In this document: positions 18,011-26,299 of the stretch, piece by piece
Layout: the number at the start of each line of letters is the position of its first letter
Numbering within the stretch: position 1 is the first letter of the stretch
Assembly: GCA_963732405.1 (NCBI GenBank)
Contig: CAVSZG010000001.1
Span: forward strand, 2,418,001-2,482,000
Source: JAUIAI01 sp963732405
Lineage (GTDB): Bacteria; Pseudomonadota; Gammaproteobacteria; Burkholderiales; Burkholderiaceae_E
Direction: 5' to 3'
Length of the DNA: 64,000 nt
Translations under genes and position numbers: made by a program
The notes under the pieces: generated by a model
Seen by the model: only the letters and a program-made list of their open reading frames with translations
What the model was told of the DNA's origin: nothing
The model's database searches: none

Positions 18011-18070
18011 AGGCCGCCAACCAGACCGAACACCCCGCGACGACCGTCGTGACCGGCCAACGGTGCAAGA

Positions 18071-18565
18071 TCAGCGGTCCAGCCTGCGGGTCTGCAAGGC
18101 TTGGAGCCATTCGTCGGTAACCACTAAAAAGAAGGGCTTGGACGACTCGCTTCGGGAGAATTCCAGGCCATAGCGACGCTCGCTGACCCGGATCAGGTCA
18201 CCGCTGGCCAGCGGGTGGTCGGACAGTGCCTCGCGGGGAAGGTTGAGCGCGAATGGTCGGGCCGATTCACTGGCCTGCACCGGGGTCAGGTACAGGCGAA
18301 GATCACCGGGTCGATCGACGACCGGCGCGAGCGCGGTCAGCCGATAGTCGCCCGCCGCCACTGCCTCATCGGCCTGCGAACTCTCGCTCGATCCGCTGAT
18401 CGCGTCGGACGATCCGCGCAGCGAGACAGAGCCGGCACTCGATGCCGAACTCGCCACGCTCGAGGCGGTACCGGCCAGACTCTCGGCATGGGCGACGCCC
18501 GGTGCAAGCAACAGCAGGGTGAACAGGACGGCAATGCCGGCGATCTGGGCAGGCAGAATTTGCAT
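18071..18565 (-). CDS. Secreted protein paired with DUF2145, function unknown
   Basis: 164 residues from ATG 18565, which has GGAGATCC upstream and begins a clear signal peptide cleaved after GVAHA. A Ser/Ala-rich linker (about residues 28-65) precedes a small beta-rich domain (GDYRLTALAPVVDRPGDLRLYL to KPFFLVVTDEWLQAL). I know this architecture as the usual neighbour of DUF2145 genes, without assigned function. The stop lies three bases before the TTG proposed for DUF2145. The gap to the upstream potA-like gene is 50 bases, so one transcript is possible. Confidence 0.7.
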   Translation of the reverse strand: MQILPAQIAGIAVLFTLLLLAPGVAHAESLAGTASSVASSASSAGSVSLRGSSDAISGSSESSQADEAVAAGDYRLTALAPVVDRPGDLRLYLTPVQASESARPFALNLPREALSDHPLASGDLIRVSERRYGLEFSRSESSKPFFLVVTDEWLQALQTRRLDR

Positions 18566-18615
18566 GAGTGGGATCTCCAGAGCGTGAGAATCGGGCCGCA
18601 ACGCCAGGGCGTCGG

Positions 18616-19698
18616 TCAGGCGGACAGCAGCAGCATATCGCGTGCCTGCCAGTGAACCCAGAGCCTGTCCTTGAGATCGAACGCCCGTTGTTGGTCACGA
18701 TTCTCCTCGCGCAGCGTGACCGCCAGCCGCACGCCGTTGTCCAGTTCGACCTGGGCTTGCCGGGAATCGCCGAAATACGCCGTGGCAGCGAGGCGGCCAA
18801 GCAGGCAGATCGATCCATCGTCCGGCCGTTTGAGGGCCAGACGTACATTCTCCGGCCGCACCGCCAGCGTGACGGGCGTGCCGATCGGATGCTCGCCGGG
18901 CAGCTCGATGCGCTGCCCATCGGGCAGGTCCAGGGCAACCCTGCCGTTGCCACTGTCGCTGATGGTGGCGTCGAGCAGATTGATACGGCCGATGAAATCG
19001 GCCACGAAGCGTGAGTTCGGTTGCGAATAGAGCTCGTGTGGCGAGGCGAGCTGGGCGAGCCGTCCGGTATTCATGACCGCGATCCGGTCGGCCATCGACA
19101 AGGCCTCGTGCTGGTCATGGGTGACGATGATGAAGGTGATGCCGATCGCCTTCTGCAGCCGTGACAGTTCGTACTGCATCTGTTCGCGCAACTTGGCGTC
19201 CAGCGCCGACAATGGTTCATCGAGCAGCAACACCCGTGGTCGCTTGACCAGCGCCCTGGCCAGTGCCACCCGCTGACGTTGACCGCCCGACAATTGATCG
19301 GGTTTGCGTTGACCCAGATGATCAAGCTTGACCATTTCCAGGGCCTCCCTGACCCGGGTGCTGATCTCCGCGGCGGCCGTGCCGGTGACCCGAAGTCCGT
19401 AGCCCACATTCTGTTCGACCGTCATGTGGGGAAACACCGCGTAAGACTGAAACACCATGTTCACCGGGCGCCGGTTGGCCGGAATCCGCGTCATGTCCTG
19501 GCCATCGAGCAGCAACTCGCCGCTGCTGGGCATTTCCAGGCCGGCGATCATGCGCAGCAACGTGGTCTTGCCGCAGCCCGAGGGACCCAGCAGCGCGAAG
19601 AACTCGTTCTCCATCACCTCCAGGCTCACGTTGTCCACGGCGACCGTATTGCCGAAGCGTTTGCCGAGTTGATTGATCGAGATGATGGGCGTGGGCAT
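18616..19698 (-). CDS. potA: Polyamine ABC transporter ATP-binding protein (PotA/PotG)
   Basis: 360 residues. The ATPase domain has Walker A GPSGCGKTT, signature LSGGQRQRVALARAL, Walker B VLLLDEPLSALD and the H-loop VTHDQ. It is followed by a TOBE-type C-terminal domain as in PotA. ATG 19698 begins right before the beta-strand PIISINQLGKRFG; the open frame extends further only as a shadow of the permease. Last of four genes in the order binding protein, two permeases, ATPase. Confidence 0.92.
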   Translation of the reverse strand: MPTPIISINQLGKRFGNTVAVDNVSLEVMENEFFALLGPSGCGKTTLLRMIAGLEMPSSGELLLDGQDMTRIPANRRPVNMVFQSYAVFPHMTVEQNVGYGLRVTGTAAAEISTRVREALEMVKLDHLGQRKPDQLSGGQRQRVALARALVKRPRVLLLDEPLSALDAKLREQMQYELSRLQKAIGITFIIVTHDQHEALSMADRIAVMNTGRLAQLASPHELYSQPNSRFVADFIGRINLLDATISDSGNGRVALDLPDGQRIELPGEHPIGTPVTLAVRPENVRLALKRPDDGSICLLGRLAATAYFGDSRQAQVELDNGVRLAVTLREENRDQQRAFDLKDRLWVHWQARDMLLLSA

Positions 19699-19712
19699 GG
19701 CGGCCAGATGGG

Positions 19713-20537
19713 CTAGGAGTGGGCCGACGCCGGGCGATCGGTTCGCTGCAGGCGCAAGGCGATGAAGGTGGCGAACACGGTGATCACAATCAGGACAGTC
19801 GAGGCGGCGTTGACATCGGGCGAAACGCCGCGTCGAACCAGCGAATACACCTTGACCGGAAAGGTGACGGTGTTGGGCCCCGAGGTGAAGAAAGTGATGA
19901 CGAAATCGTCCAGTGAAAGAGTGAAGGCGAGCAGGGCGCCGGCGATGATGCCGGGCATCATGTAGGGCAGGATCACATGACGGAAGGTCTGCCACTCACT
20001 CGCGCCCAGGTCACGCGAGGCCTCTTCGAGCTCACGATTGAAGCCGGCCAGCCGCGAGCGCACGACAATCGCCACGAACGGAAAGGCGAACGCGATATGG
20101 GCGATGGTGATCGCGCCCAGATTCAGGGGCCAGGGCAGGTCGGAAGGCCAGCCGATACGGGCGAAGAACACGAGCATGCCCACGCCCATGCAGATTTCGG
20201 GCACGACAATGGGCAGGGCCATGAAGCCCTCATACGCCGATTTGAACGGAAACCGGAATCGCCAGAGCAGCAGCGCGATCATCGTGCCCAGCATGGTGGC
20301 AACCACCGTGCACATCAGTGCGATCGTCAGTGAATTACCCAGCGCCTCCATGAGCGCCGCATCGCGCCAGGCGACGCCGTAATACTTGAACGTGAAGCCC
20401 TGCCAGGTGATGTTGCGCTTGGAGTCATTGAAGCTGAATGCGATCAGCGCCAGGATCGGCGCATACAGCAATGCGAACGTGATCAGCATGACCGCGCGCA
20501 GGCTGAACCGGCTACCGTAGTCGAGCGGCCCCTTCAT
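19713..20537 (-). CDS. potC: Polyamine ABC transporter permease (PotC/PotI)
   Basis: 274 residues with six membrane helices and the EAA loop LEEASRDLGASEWQTFRHVILPYMMPGI, the coupling helix of ABC importers. Motifs ALLYAPILALIAFSFNDSK and the C-terminal RRGVSPDVNAASTVLI are typical of PotC/PotI. ATG 20537 lies five bases after the potB stop and is used rather than the longer shadowed frame. It pairs with PotB to form the channel. Confidence 0.92.
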   Translation of the reverse strand: MKGPLDYGSRFSLRAVMLITFALLYAPILALIAFSFNDSKRNITWQGFTFKYYGVAWRDAALMEALGNSLTIALMCTVVATMLGTMIALLLWRFRFPFKSAYEGFMALPIVVPEICMGVGMLVFFARIGWPSDLPWPLNLGAITIAHIAFAFPFVAIVVRSRLAGFNRELEEASRDLGASEWQTFRHVILPYMMPGIIAGALLAFTLSLDDFVITFFTSGPNTVTFPVKVYSLVRRGVSPDVNAASTVLIVITVFATFIALRLQRTDRPASAHS

Positions 20538-20541
20538 CGCT

Positions 20542-21441
20542 TCAGTGTCCGCTTGCCTGTGCCCGCGCCTGTTCCCGGCGCGTGACGATGGATCGTAATG
20601 CCAATGCACCAAATGTGATGTACATGAGCAGAAAGGACAGCGCGGCGCCGAAGGGCCAGTCGTTGGCCGCCTTGAATTGTCGCTCGATCACATTGCCGAT
20701 CATTTCGGCATTGGCCCCGCCGAGCAGATCGGGCGTGAGAAACGAGCCCAGCATCGGAATGAACACCAGGATCACGCCGGTGACAATGCCGGGCATGGTC
20801 AATGGCACGGTCACGGACCAGAAGGTCGTCCACTGGCTGGCGCCCAGATCGAGGCTGGCCTCGAGCAGCGAGCGGTCCAGCTTTTCGATGCTCGCATACA
20901 GAGGCAGGACCATGAAGGGCATGAACACATACACGAGGCCGACGATGACGGCACCATCGTTATAGAGCAGCTCGAGCGGCTTGAAGGCGCCGAACAAGCG
21001 GTCCAGCGAGGCGGTCTGCCAGAGCCATTCGAGCGAGAAGTTGACGAAGCCCCGGGTGCGGAACACCGCGATCAGCGCATAGGTGCGGATCAACAGATTG
21101 ATCCAGAAGGGCAACATCACCGCCATCAGGAGCCAGGGCTTCCAGCGTGCGGGCGAAAAGCAGATACCGAAGGCGATCGGGTAGGCGATGAGCAGACACA
21201 GAGCGGTTGACAGCACGCTGATCCAGAGCGTTTTCCAGAAAATCTGCAGGTAAACCGGCTCGATCGTGCGCACGTAGTTGCTCAGCGTGCCGGTGATCGT
21301 GACGTCGACCAGGCCATCCTTCTCGCCAAACGACAACAGCCAGATCATGCTCAAGGGCACGACGAAGAACGCGAGCAGCCACACGCTGCCCGGTACTGCG
21401 AGCAGCGCGAAGACCAGCCGGTTGTGCTTCCAGGATTCCAA
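20542..21441 (-). CDS. potB: Polyamine ABC transporter permease (PotB/PotH)
   Basis: 299 residues with six membrane helices; the first carries VPGSVWLLAFFVVPLSMIWLLSF. The EAA loop LLEASLDLGASQWTTFWSVTVPLTMPGIVTG and the sequence LIRTYALIAVFRTRGFVNF are typical of PotB/PotH. It lies between the binding protein (12-base gap) and PotC (4-base gap), so the four genes form one operon on the minus strand. Confidence 0.92.
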   Translation of the reverse strand: MESWKHNRLVFALLAVPGSVWLLAFFVVPLSMIWLLSFGEKDGLVDVTITGTLSNYVRTIEPVYLQIFWKTLWISVLSTALCLLIAYPIAFGICFSPARWKPWLLMAVMLPFWINLLIRTYALIAVFRTRGFVNFSLEWLWQTASLDRLFGAFKPLELLYNDGAVIVGLVYVFMPFMVLPLYASIEKLDRSLLEASLDLGASQWTTFWSVTVPLTMPGIVTGVILVFIPMLGSFLTPDLLGGANAEMIGNVIERQFKAANDWPFGAALSFLLMYITFGALALRSIVTRREQARAQASGH

Positions 21442-21452
21442 TCGGGTGCGCG

Positions 21453-22592
21453 TCAGGCGGCCTGGATGCGCGACCAGGCTTCGTCGCGCAGCCGTGTCGC
21501 CTCCTCGCCCAGGTAAACCGAGGATTCACATTTGGCGAGGATTTCCTCAGGCGGAAAGATCACCGGATTGTTGACATAGTCGGCCTCGAGCAGCTTCTTG
21601 GCGGCCACATTCGGTGTTGCATACTGAACCACCCGGGCAATGTCGGCGCCGACTGCCGCATCGAACAGGTAATTGATGAAGGCATGGGCATTCCCAGGAT
21701 GCGGCGCCCCTTTCGGAATCGCCACGCAGTCCTGCCAGATATTGCTGCCTTCCTTGGGCACCACGTAATTCAGGTCGTCATCCTCGCCCATCACCTGGAG
21801 CAGGTCGCCATTCCATTCCTGGGCGAAATCGACTTCGCCTGCCGCGAGCAGGTCCTGACCATTGTCGGGGGCGAACACCTTCACGCCCTTCTTGGCGGTG
21901 ATGATGAGTTGTTCGGCCGCCTTGATCTGCGCCGGATCCTTGGCATTCCAGGAATGGCCCAGGTATTTGAGCGCTGCGCCCAGCACATACTGGCTGGCAC
22001 CCATCAGGGCGATCCGGCCCGCATACCGGTCGGACGCCAGTATCTGCTCCCAGCTGTCGATGCTGCCCTTGGCGGCCGACTTCCGGTAGCCGATGCCGAT
22101 GGTGCCCCACATGTAGGGCAGCGAAAAACGTCGGCCCGGGTCGAAGGGCGCATCGGTCAGGAAGGTCTGGCCGATATTGGCGATGTTGGGGATCCTGGCG
22201 TGATCGAGCGGCATCAGCATGTCGGCCAGAATCATGCGCTCGACGTAATCATTGGTCGGCATGATCAGGTCATAGCCAGGGTTGCCGGCCTTGAACTTGG
22301 CGAACAATTCGTCATTGTCGGCGAACAGATCCATGCGCACGTCCACGCCGGTGGCCTTGCGAAAATCGGCCAGCGTGGTCTCGCCGATGTAGGTGTCCCA
22401 GTTCAGGAAGTTCAGCCGTTTCGGTTCAGCGGCGAAGCCCCGGGACGAGCCCAGCGTCAGGCCGATGATGGCGGCCGGTCCGGCCTTGAGCAACCGGCGG
22501 CGCTGGCGATGCCGCTCGGGCGCCAGGGCCGATCCGTCCAACGAACGGGCCGCTGCCGGCAGGTGTGCGGTGACGGACGAAGTGGGTTGCAT
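21453..22592 (-). CDS. potD: Polyamine-binding periplasmic protein (PotD/PotF), Tat-type signal
   Basis: 379 residues. The N-terminus has a long leader with RRRLLKAGPAAIIGL, a twin-arginine-like signal ending near FAAEPKR. The mature part begins LNFLNWDTYIGETTLADFRKATGVDV, the classic start of PotD/PotF lobes, and contains PYMWGTIGIGYRKSA. ATG 22592 has GGGAGGG upstream. It feeds putrescine or spermidine to PotBC-A. The divergent gene is an acetylpolyamine deacetylase-type enzyme, supporting the substrate class. Confidence 0.9.
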   Translation of the reverse strand: MQPTSSVTAHLPAAARSLDGSALAPERHRQRRRLLKAGPAAIIGLTLGSSRGFAAEPKRLNFLNWDTYIGETTLADFRKATGVDVRMDLFADNDELFAKFKAGNPGYDLIMPTNDYVERMILADMLMPLDHARIPNIANIGQTFLTDAPFDPGRRFSLPYMWGTIGIGYRKSAAKGSIDSWEQILASDRYAGRIALMGASQYVLGAALKYLGHSWNAKDPAQIKAAEQLIITAKKGVKVFAPDNGQDLLAAGEVDFAQEWNGDLLQVMGEDDDLNYVVPKEGSNIWQDCVAIPKGAPHPGNAHAFINYLFDAAVGADIARVVQYATPNVAAKKLLEADYVNNPVIFPPEEILAKCESSVYLGEEATRLRDEAWSRIQAA

Positions 22593-22727
22593 GTCGAAGA
22601 GCCCTCCCGGTTGGCGATGAGACGCCGTATTCTGGCCGAAAATGGTCGACAGGTGCGGCCGACACCCGCGCCCTGATGCACCACTCGCACGCTGTGGCAC
22701 ACTGCATTGCAATCTGCAGGAGCACTC

Positions 22728-23906
22728 ATGACGTCACCCGCCGAGCCACCGGCCTCATCGATCGCATCACCCGGCCCGCAAGCGGGTTCCGGCACCCGAC
22801 AGCCGCGCACCGCATTCGTCTGGGATGAGCGCTGTTTCTGGCACAGCGGGGGCAACTATGCCTTCGTCGCGCCGGTGGGCGGCCTGGTCCAACCGCTGGC
22901 GGCCGGCGGCCTGCCCGAGAGTCCCGAGACCAAACGTCGGCTGGTCAATCTCATGCGGGTCACCGGCCTGTTTGATCGGCTCGCGGTTTGTGGCGCCGCG
23001 CCTGCGACCCGCGAGGATCTGCTGCGGGTTCATCCAGCCACTTATATCGATGCATTCGAGACGCTCTCCAGGGCCCAGGGAGGTGAACTCGGCCTGCGCA
23101 CGCCGTTCGGGCCGGGCGGCTTCGAGATCGCCTCGCTGGCTGCCGGACTCGTGAAGACGGCGCTGACCGAGGTGCTGAGCGGGCATTACCGCAACGCCTA
23201 TGCGCTGGCCCGTCCGCCGGGCCATCACTGCCTGCCCGATTACCCGATGGGCTTTTGCCTGCTGGCCAACATCGCAATCGCCATCGAGGCGGCATTGGCC
23301 GCCCGGCAGTGTGAACGGGTGGCCGTGGTCGACTGGGACGTGCATCACGGCAACGGCACGGAAGCGATCTTCCTCGAGCGCGCCGATGTGCTGACCATCT
23401 CGGTTCATCAGGAACACAATTTTCCGTTCGACACCGGCGATCTGTCCGAGCGTGGACGGGGCGCGGGTACCGGATTCAATCTGAACATTCCCTTGCCACC
23501 AGGTTGTGGACACGATGCTTATCTCTATGCCTTCGACCGGCTCATCGACCCGGCACTTCGCGCCTTCCGGCCCGACGTGATCGTGGTCGCCTGCGGCTTC
23601 GATGCCTCCGGGGTCGATCCCCTGTCGCGCATGCTGGCCTCGGCCGACACCTTTGCCGAACTCACGCGCCGTATCCTGGGGCTGGCCGACGACTTGTGCG
23701 GCGCTCGCCTGGTGATGGCGCACGAAGGTGGTTACTCCGAACTGCATGTGCCGTTCTGTGGCCATGCGGTGATCGACGCGATGGCCGGTACCGGCCTGAC
23801 AGCGCCCGACCCATTGGCCGCCCGGATGATCGCCAATGAGCCGAATCAGCGGGTCCGGGCCTTTCATCGAACCCTCATCGACGAGATGGCTGCACGCCTG
23901 CACTAG
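22728..23906 (+). CDS. Histone-deacetylase-family hydrolase, likely acetylpolyamine amidohydrolase
   Basis: 392 residues of the class II HDAC/acetylpolyamine fold. Visible are the catalytic His pair in RPPGHHCLPDYPMGFC, zinc ligands in VVDWDVHHGNGTEAIF, the third ligand in VVACGFDASGVDP and the GGY loop in HEGGYSEL. ATG 22728 follows GCAGGAG. The gene is divergent from a polyamine importer, so deacetylation of imported acetylated polyamines is the best guess. Bacterial members can also act on other acylated amines. Confidence 0.82.
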   Translation: MTSPAEPPASSIASPGPQAGSGTRQPRTAFVWDERCFWHSGGNYAFVAPVGGLVQPLAAGGLPESPETKRRLVNLMRVTGLFDRLAVCGAAPATREDLLRVHPATYIDAFETLSRAQGGELGLRTPFGPGGFEIASLAAGLVKTALTEVLSGHYRNAYALARPPGHHCLPDYPMGFCLLANIAIAIEAALAARQCERVAVVDWDVHHGNGTEAIFLERADVLTISVHQEHNFPFDTGDLSERGRGAGTGFNLNIPLPPGCGHDAYLYAFDRLIDPALRAFRPDVIVVACGFDASGVDPLSRMLASADTFAELTRRILGLADDLCGARLVMAHEGGYSELHVPFCGHAVIDAMAGTGLTAPDPLAARMIANEPNQRVRAFHRTLIDEMAARLH

Positions 23907-23963
23907 CCACTGCACGATCCATGCGACATTTTCGGCCCCTGACACGGCGCAAGATCAGCCGTC

Positions 23964-24671
23964 ATGCATGATATTGGTCAGGCCTTCGCGCTGGCCTTCG
24001 ACCTGATACTGACCTGGAATGCGAAACTGCTCGACATCGTCGGCCTGTCGCTGCAGGTGAGCCTGGTCGCGCTGACGCTGGCCTGTCTGATCGGACTGCC
24101 GATCGGCGCGGTGCTGGCGATCGCCCGCTTTCCCGGTCGTGACATCGTCCTCGTTTTTCTCAATGCGCTGATGGGACTGCCGCCCGTGGTGGTGGGACTG
24201 CTCGTTTACATGCACCTGTCCGCTGCGGGGCCGCTGGGCTTTCTGCGACTGTTGTATACGCCGACCGCGATGATCATCGCTCAGATCATCCTGGTGGCCC
24301 CGATCGTCGCGGCCCTGTCGCGCCAGGTTCTGGAAGATCTGCACAGCGAATATGCCGAACAGTTCCGATCTCTGTCGGTCACTACGCTGACCTGCATGGC
24401 CACCCTGATCCGTGACGCCCGGTTCTCGTTGCTCACGGTGGCGCTGGCCGGTTTCGGCCGGGGCATTGCCGAAGTCGGTGCGGTGATGATCGTGGGCGGC
24501 AATATTGACAATCTGACCCGGGTCATGACCACGGCGATCGCACTGGAAACCTCAAAGGGCGATCTGCCGTTAGCCCTCGCCCTGGGCATGATCCTGCTGG
24601 CGATCGCGCTGGGGGTGAATGGTCTGGTGATGGCCTTGAAGCTGTCCGCCCAACGCCATGCCTATGCCTGA
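23964..24671 (+). CDS. tupB: Tungstate ABC transporter permease TupB
   Basis: 235 residues, about five membrane helices. The cytoplasmic loop LRSLSVT-like segment (EQFRSLSVTTLTCMATLIRDAR) and AGFGRGIAEVGAVMIVGGNIDNLTRVMTTAIALETSKGD are characteristic of TupB/WtpB-type oxyanion permeases. The stop overlaps the next gene by 14 bases. The order here is B-C-A rather than the common A-B-C. Confidence 0.87.
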   Translation: MHDIGQAFALAFDLILTWNAKLLDIVGLSLQVSLVALTLACLIGLPIGAVLAIARFPGRDIVLVFLNALMGLPPVVVGLLVYMHLSAAGPLGFLRLLYTPTAMIIAQIILVAPIVAALSRQVLEDLHSEYAEQFRSLSVTTLTCMATLIRDARFSLLTVALAGFGRGIAEVGAVMIVGGNIDNLTRVMTTAIALETSKGDLPLALALGMILLAIALGVNGLVMALKLSAQRHAYA

Positions 24672-25410
24672 TCGGATTTCCCCGGCGGTTCTGCCGGTGC
24701 TCTGGCCCTTGCAGCTTGCCGGGCTGGGATTGGTCCGGGACGGTCGGCGTCTGCTCGCCGATATCGACCTGACGCTCGACGCCGGCTCGCTGACCGCTGT
24801 GATCGGCGCCAACGGCGCCGGCAAGAGTCTGTTGCTCCGGTTGTTGCACGGCATGATCGAACCCACCGCCGGGCGAATCACCTGGGGTGGCGAACCGATG
24901 CGGGATGCGATCCGCCTGCGCCAGGCCATGGTGTTCCAACGGCCGATCCTGTTGCGCCGCTCGGTCGCGGCCAACATCGACTGGGCACTGGGACTGCGTG
25001 CGATGAACCGGTCCGAGCGCCGTGACCGCCGTGACGGCTGGCTCGAGCGGGTGGGCCTGATCGACAAGTCGCGCCAGCCGGCACGACTGCTCTCGGGCGG
25101 CGAGCAGCAACGCCTGGCGCTGGCCAGAGCCCTGGCGCTGACGCCCGAGGTACTGTTTCTGGACGAGCCCACGGGCAGCCTGGACCCCGCGGCGACCGCT
25201 CATGTCGAAGCCATCGTGGCCGATGCGCGGGCACTGGGCACCCGGATGATTCTGGTCACCCATGACCTGGGCCAGGCGCGTCGCCTGGCCGACGACATCG
25301 TGTTCCTGCATGCCGGCCGGCTGCAGGAGCACACCCGCGTGGCGCAGTTCTTCAACGGCCCTCGCTCGCCGGCCGCCCGAGCCTATGTCGAGGGCCGGCT
25401 GTTCATCTGA
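24658..25410 (+). CDS. tupC: Tungstate ABC transporter ATP-binding protein TupC
   Basis: 250 residues. Walker A is GANGAGKSLLLR, signature LLSGGEQQRLALARAL, Walker B VLFLDEPTGSLD and H-loop VTHDLGQARRLAD. The short single-domain ATPase matches TupC. It overlaps tupB and is followed 32 bases later by the binding protein, whose motif fixes the substrate class. Confidence 0.87.
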   Translation: MPMPDRISPAVLPVLWPLQLAGLGLVRDGRRLLADIDLTLDAGSLTAVIGANGAGKSLLLRLLHGMIEPTAGRITWGGEPMRDAIRLRQAMVFQRPILLRRSVAANIDWALGLRAMNRSERRDRRDGWLERVGLIDKSRQPARLLSGGEQQRLALARALALTPEVLFLDEPTGSLDPAATAHVEAIVADARALGTRMILVTHDLGQARRLADDIVFLHAGRLQEHTRVAQFFNGPRSPAARAYVEGRLFI

Positions 25411-25442
25411 TCCATCCAGGCCTTCAACAAGGAGTAATGACC

Positions 25443-26288
25443 ATGAGCAGAACCGTTCGAACATTGCCGCATCTGGTGGCGGCAGCCTGGCTGTTGGGCG
25501 GACCGGCGGGAGAGGCGCTGGCCGCCGAATCGTCCATCCTGGTGCAGTCCACCACCTCGACGGCTAACTCGGGTCTGTACGACTTCCTGCTGCCACGGTT
25601 CAAGCAGGAGACCGGGATCACGGTCAATGTGGTGGCCGTGGGCACTGGTCAGGCGATCAACAATGCCCGCAACTGCGATGCCGATGTGCTGCTGGTGCAT
25701 GCCAAGGCGGCCGAGGAAGAGTTCGTGGCGGGCGGCTACGGCGTCAGGCGCAGCGATCTGATGTACAACGACTATGTCATCGTCGGACCGCCGGCCGATC
25801 CGGCCGGAATCAAGGGCAGCCAGGATGTGATCAAGGCCTTGTCGGCGATTGCCGCGCGCGGCACGGTCTTCGTGTCACGGGGTGATGATTCGGGTACGCA
25901 CAAGGCCGAGATGAAACTCTGGCAGGCGGCCGGGATCGATCCGCGCAAGGGGTCGGGTCAGTGGTATCGCGAGACGGGCTCGGGCATGGGTGCCACGCTC
26001 AACGCGGGCGTGGGCATGGATGCCTATGCCCTGACCGATCGGGCGACCTGGCTCAGCTTCAAGAACAAGGGCGACTTCGTTATCGTGGTCGAGGGCGACC
26101 GTATCCTGTTCAATCAATACGGCGTGATCCTGGTCAACCCCGAAAAATGCCCGTCCGTGAAGGCGCAGGCCGGCCAGCAATTCATCGACTGGCTGTTGTC
26201 CGACAAGGGCCAGAAAACCATCGCCGAATTCACGATCGACGGGCAATCGTTGTTTTTTCCGAATGCCAAGGGCGGCAAGGGCGGATAA
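25443..26288 (+). CDS. tupA: Tungstate-binding periplasmic protein TupA
   Basis: 281 residues with a signal peptide cleaved after GEALA. The mature N-terminus SILVQSTTSTANSGLYDFLLPRF is the TTTS-type anion-binding motif of TupA, and FVSRGDDSGTHKAEMKLW is a second conserved binding segment. ATG 25443 is preferred over ATG 25437 because AAGGAG then sits at the proper distance. Tungstate uptake would serve tungsten or molybdenum enzymes, none of which is in the window. Confidence 0.9.
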   Translation: MSRTVRTLPHLVAAAWLLGGPAGEALAAESSILVQSTTSTANSGLYDFLLPRFKQETGITVNVVAVGTGQAINNARNCDADVLLVHAKAAEEEFVAGGYGVRRSDLMYNDYVIVGPPADPAGIKGSQDVIKALSAIAARGTVFVSRGDDSGTHKAEMKLWQAAGIDPRKGSGQWYRETGSGMGATLNAGVGMDAYALTDRATWLSFKNKGDFVIVVEGDRILFNQYGVILVNPEKCPSVKAQAGQQFIDWLLSDKGQKTIAEFTIDGQSLFFPNAKGGKGG

Positions 26289-26299
26289 GCAATCAATCG

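Noticed and set aside
22695..22710. Sigma54-like TGGCAC...TTGC before the acetylpolyamine deacetylase gene
   Set aside because: The spacer is 6 instead of 5 bases, and the start site would fall within a few bases of ATG 22728.
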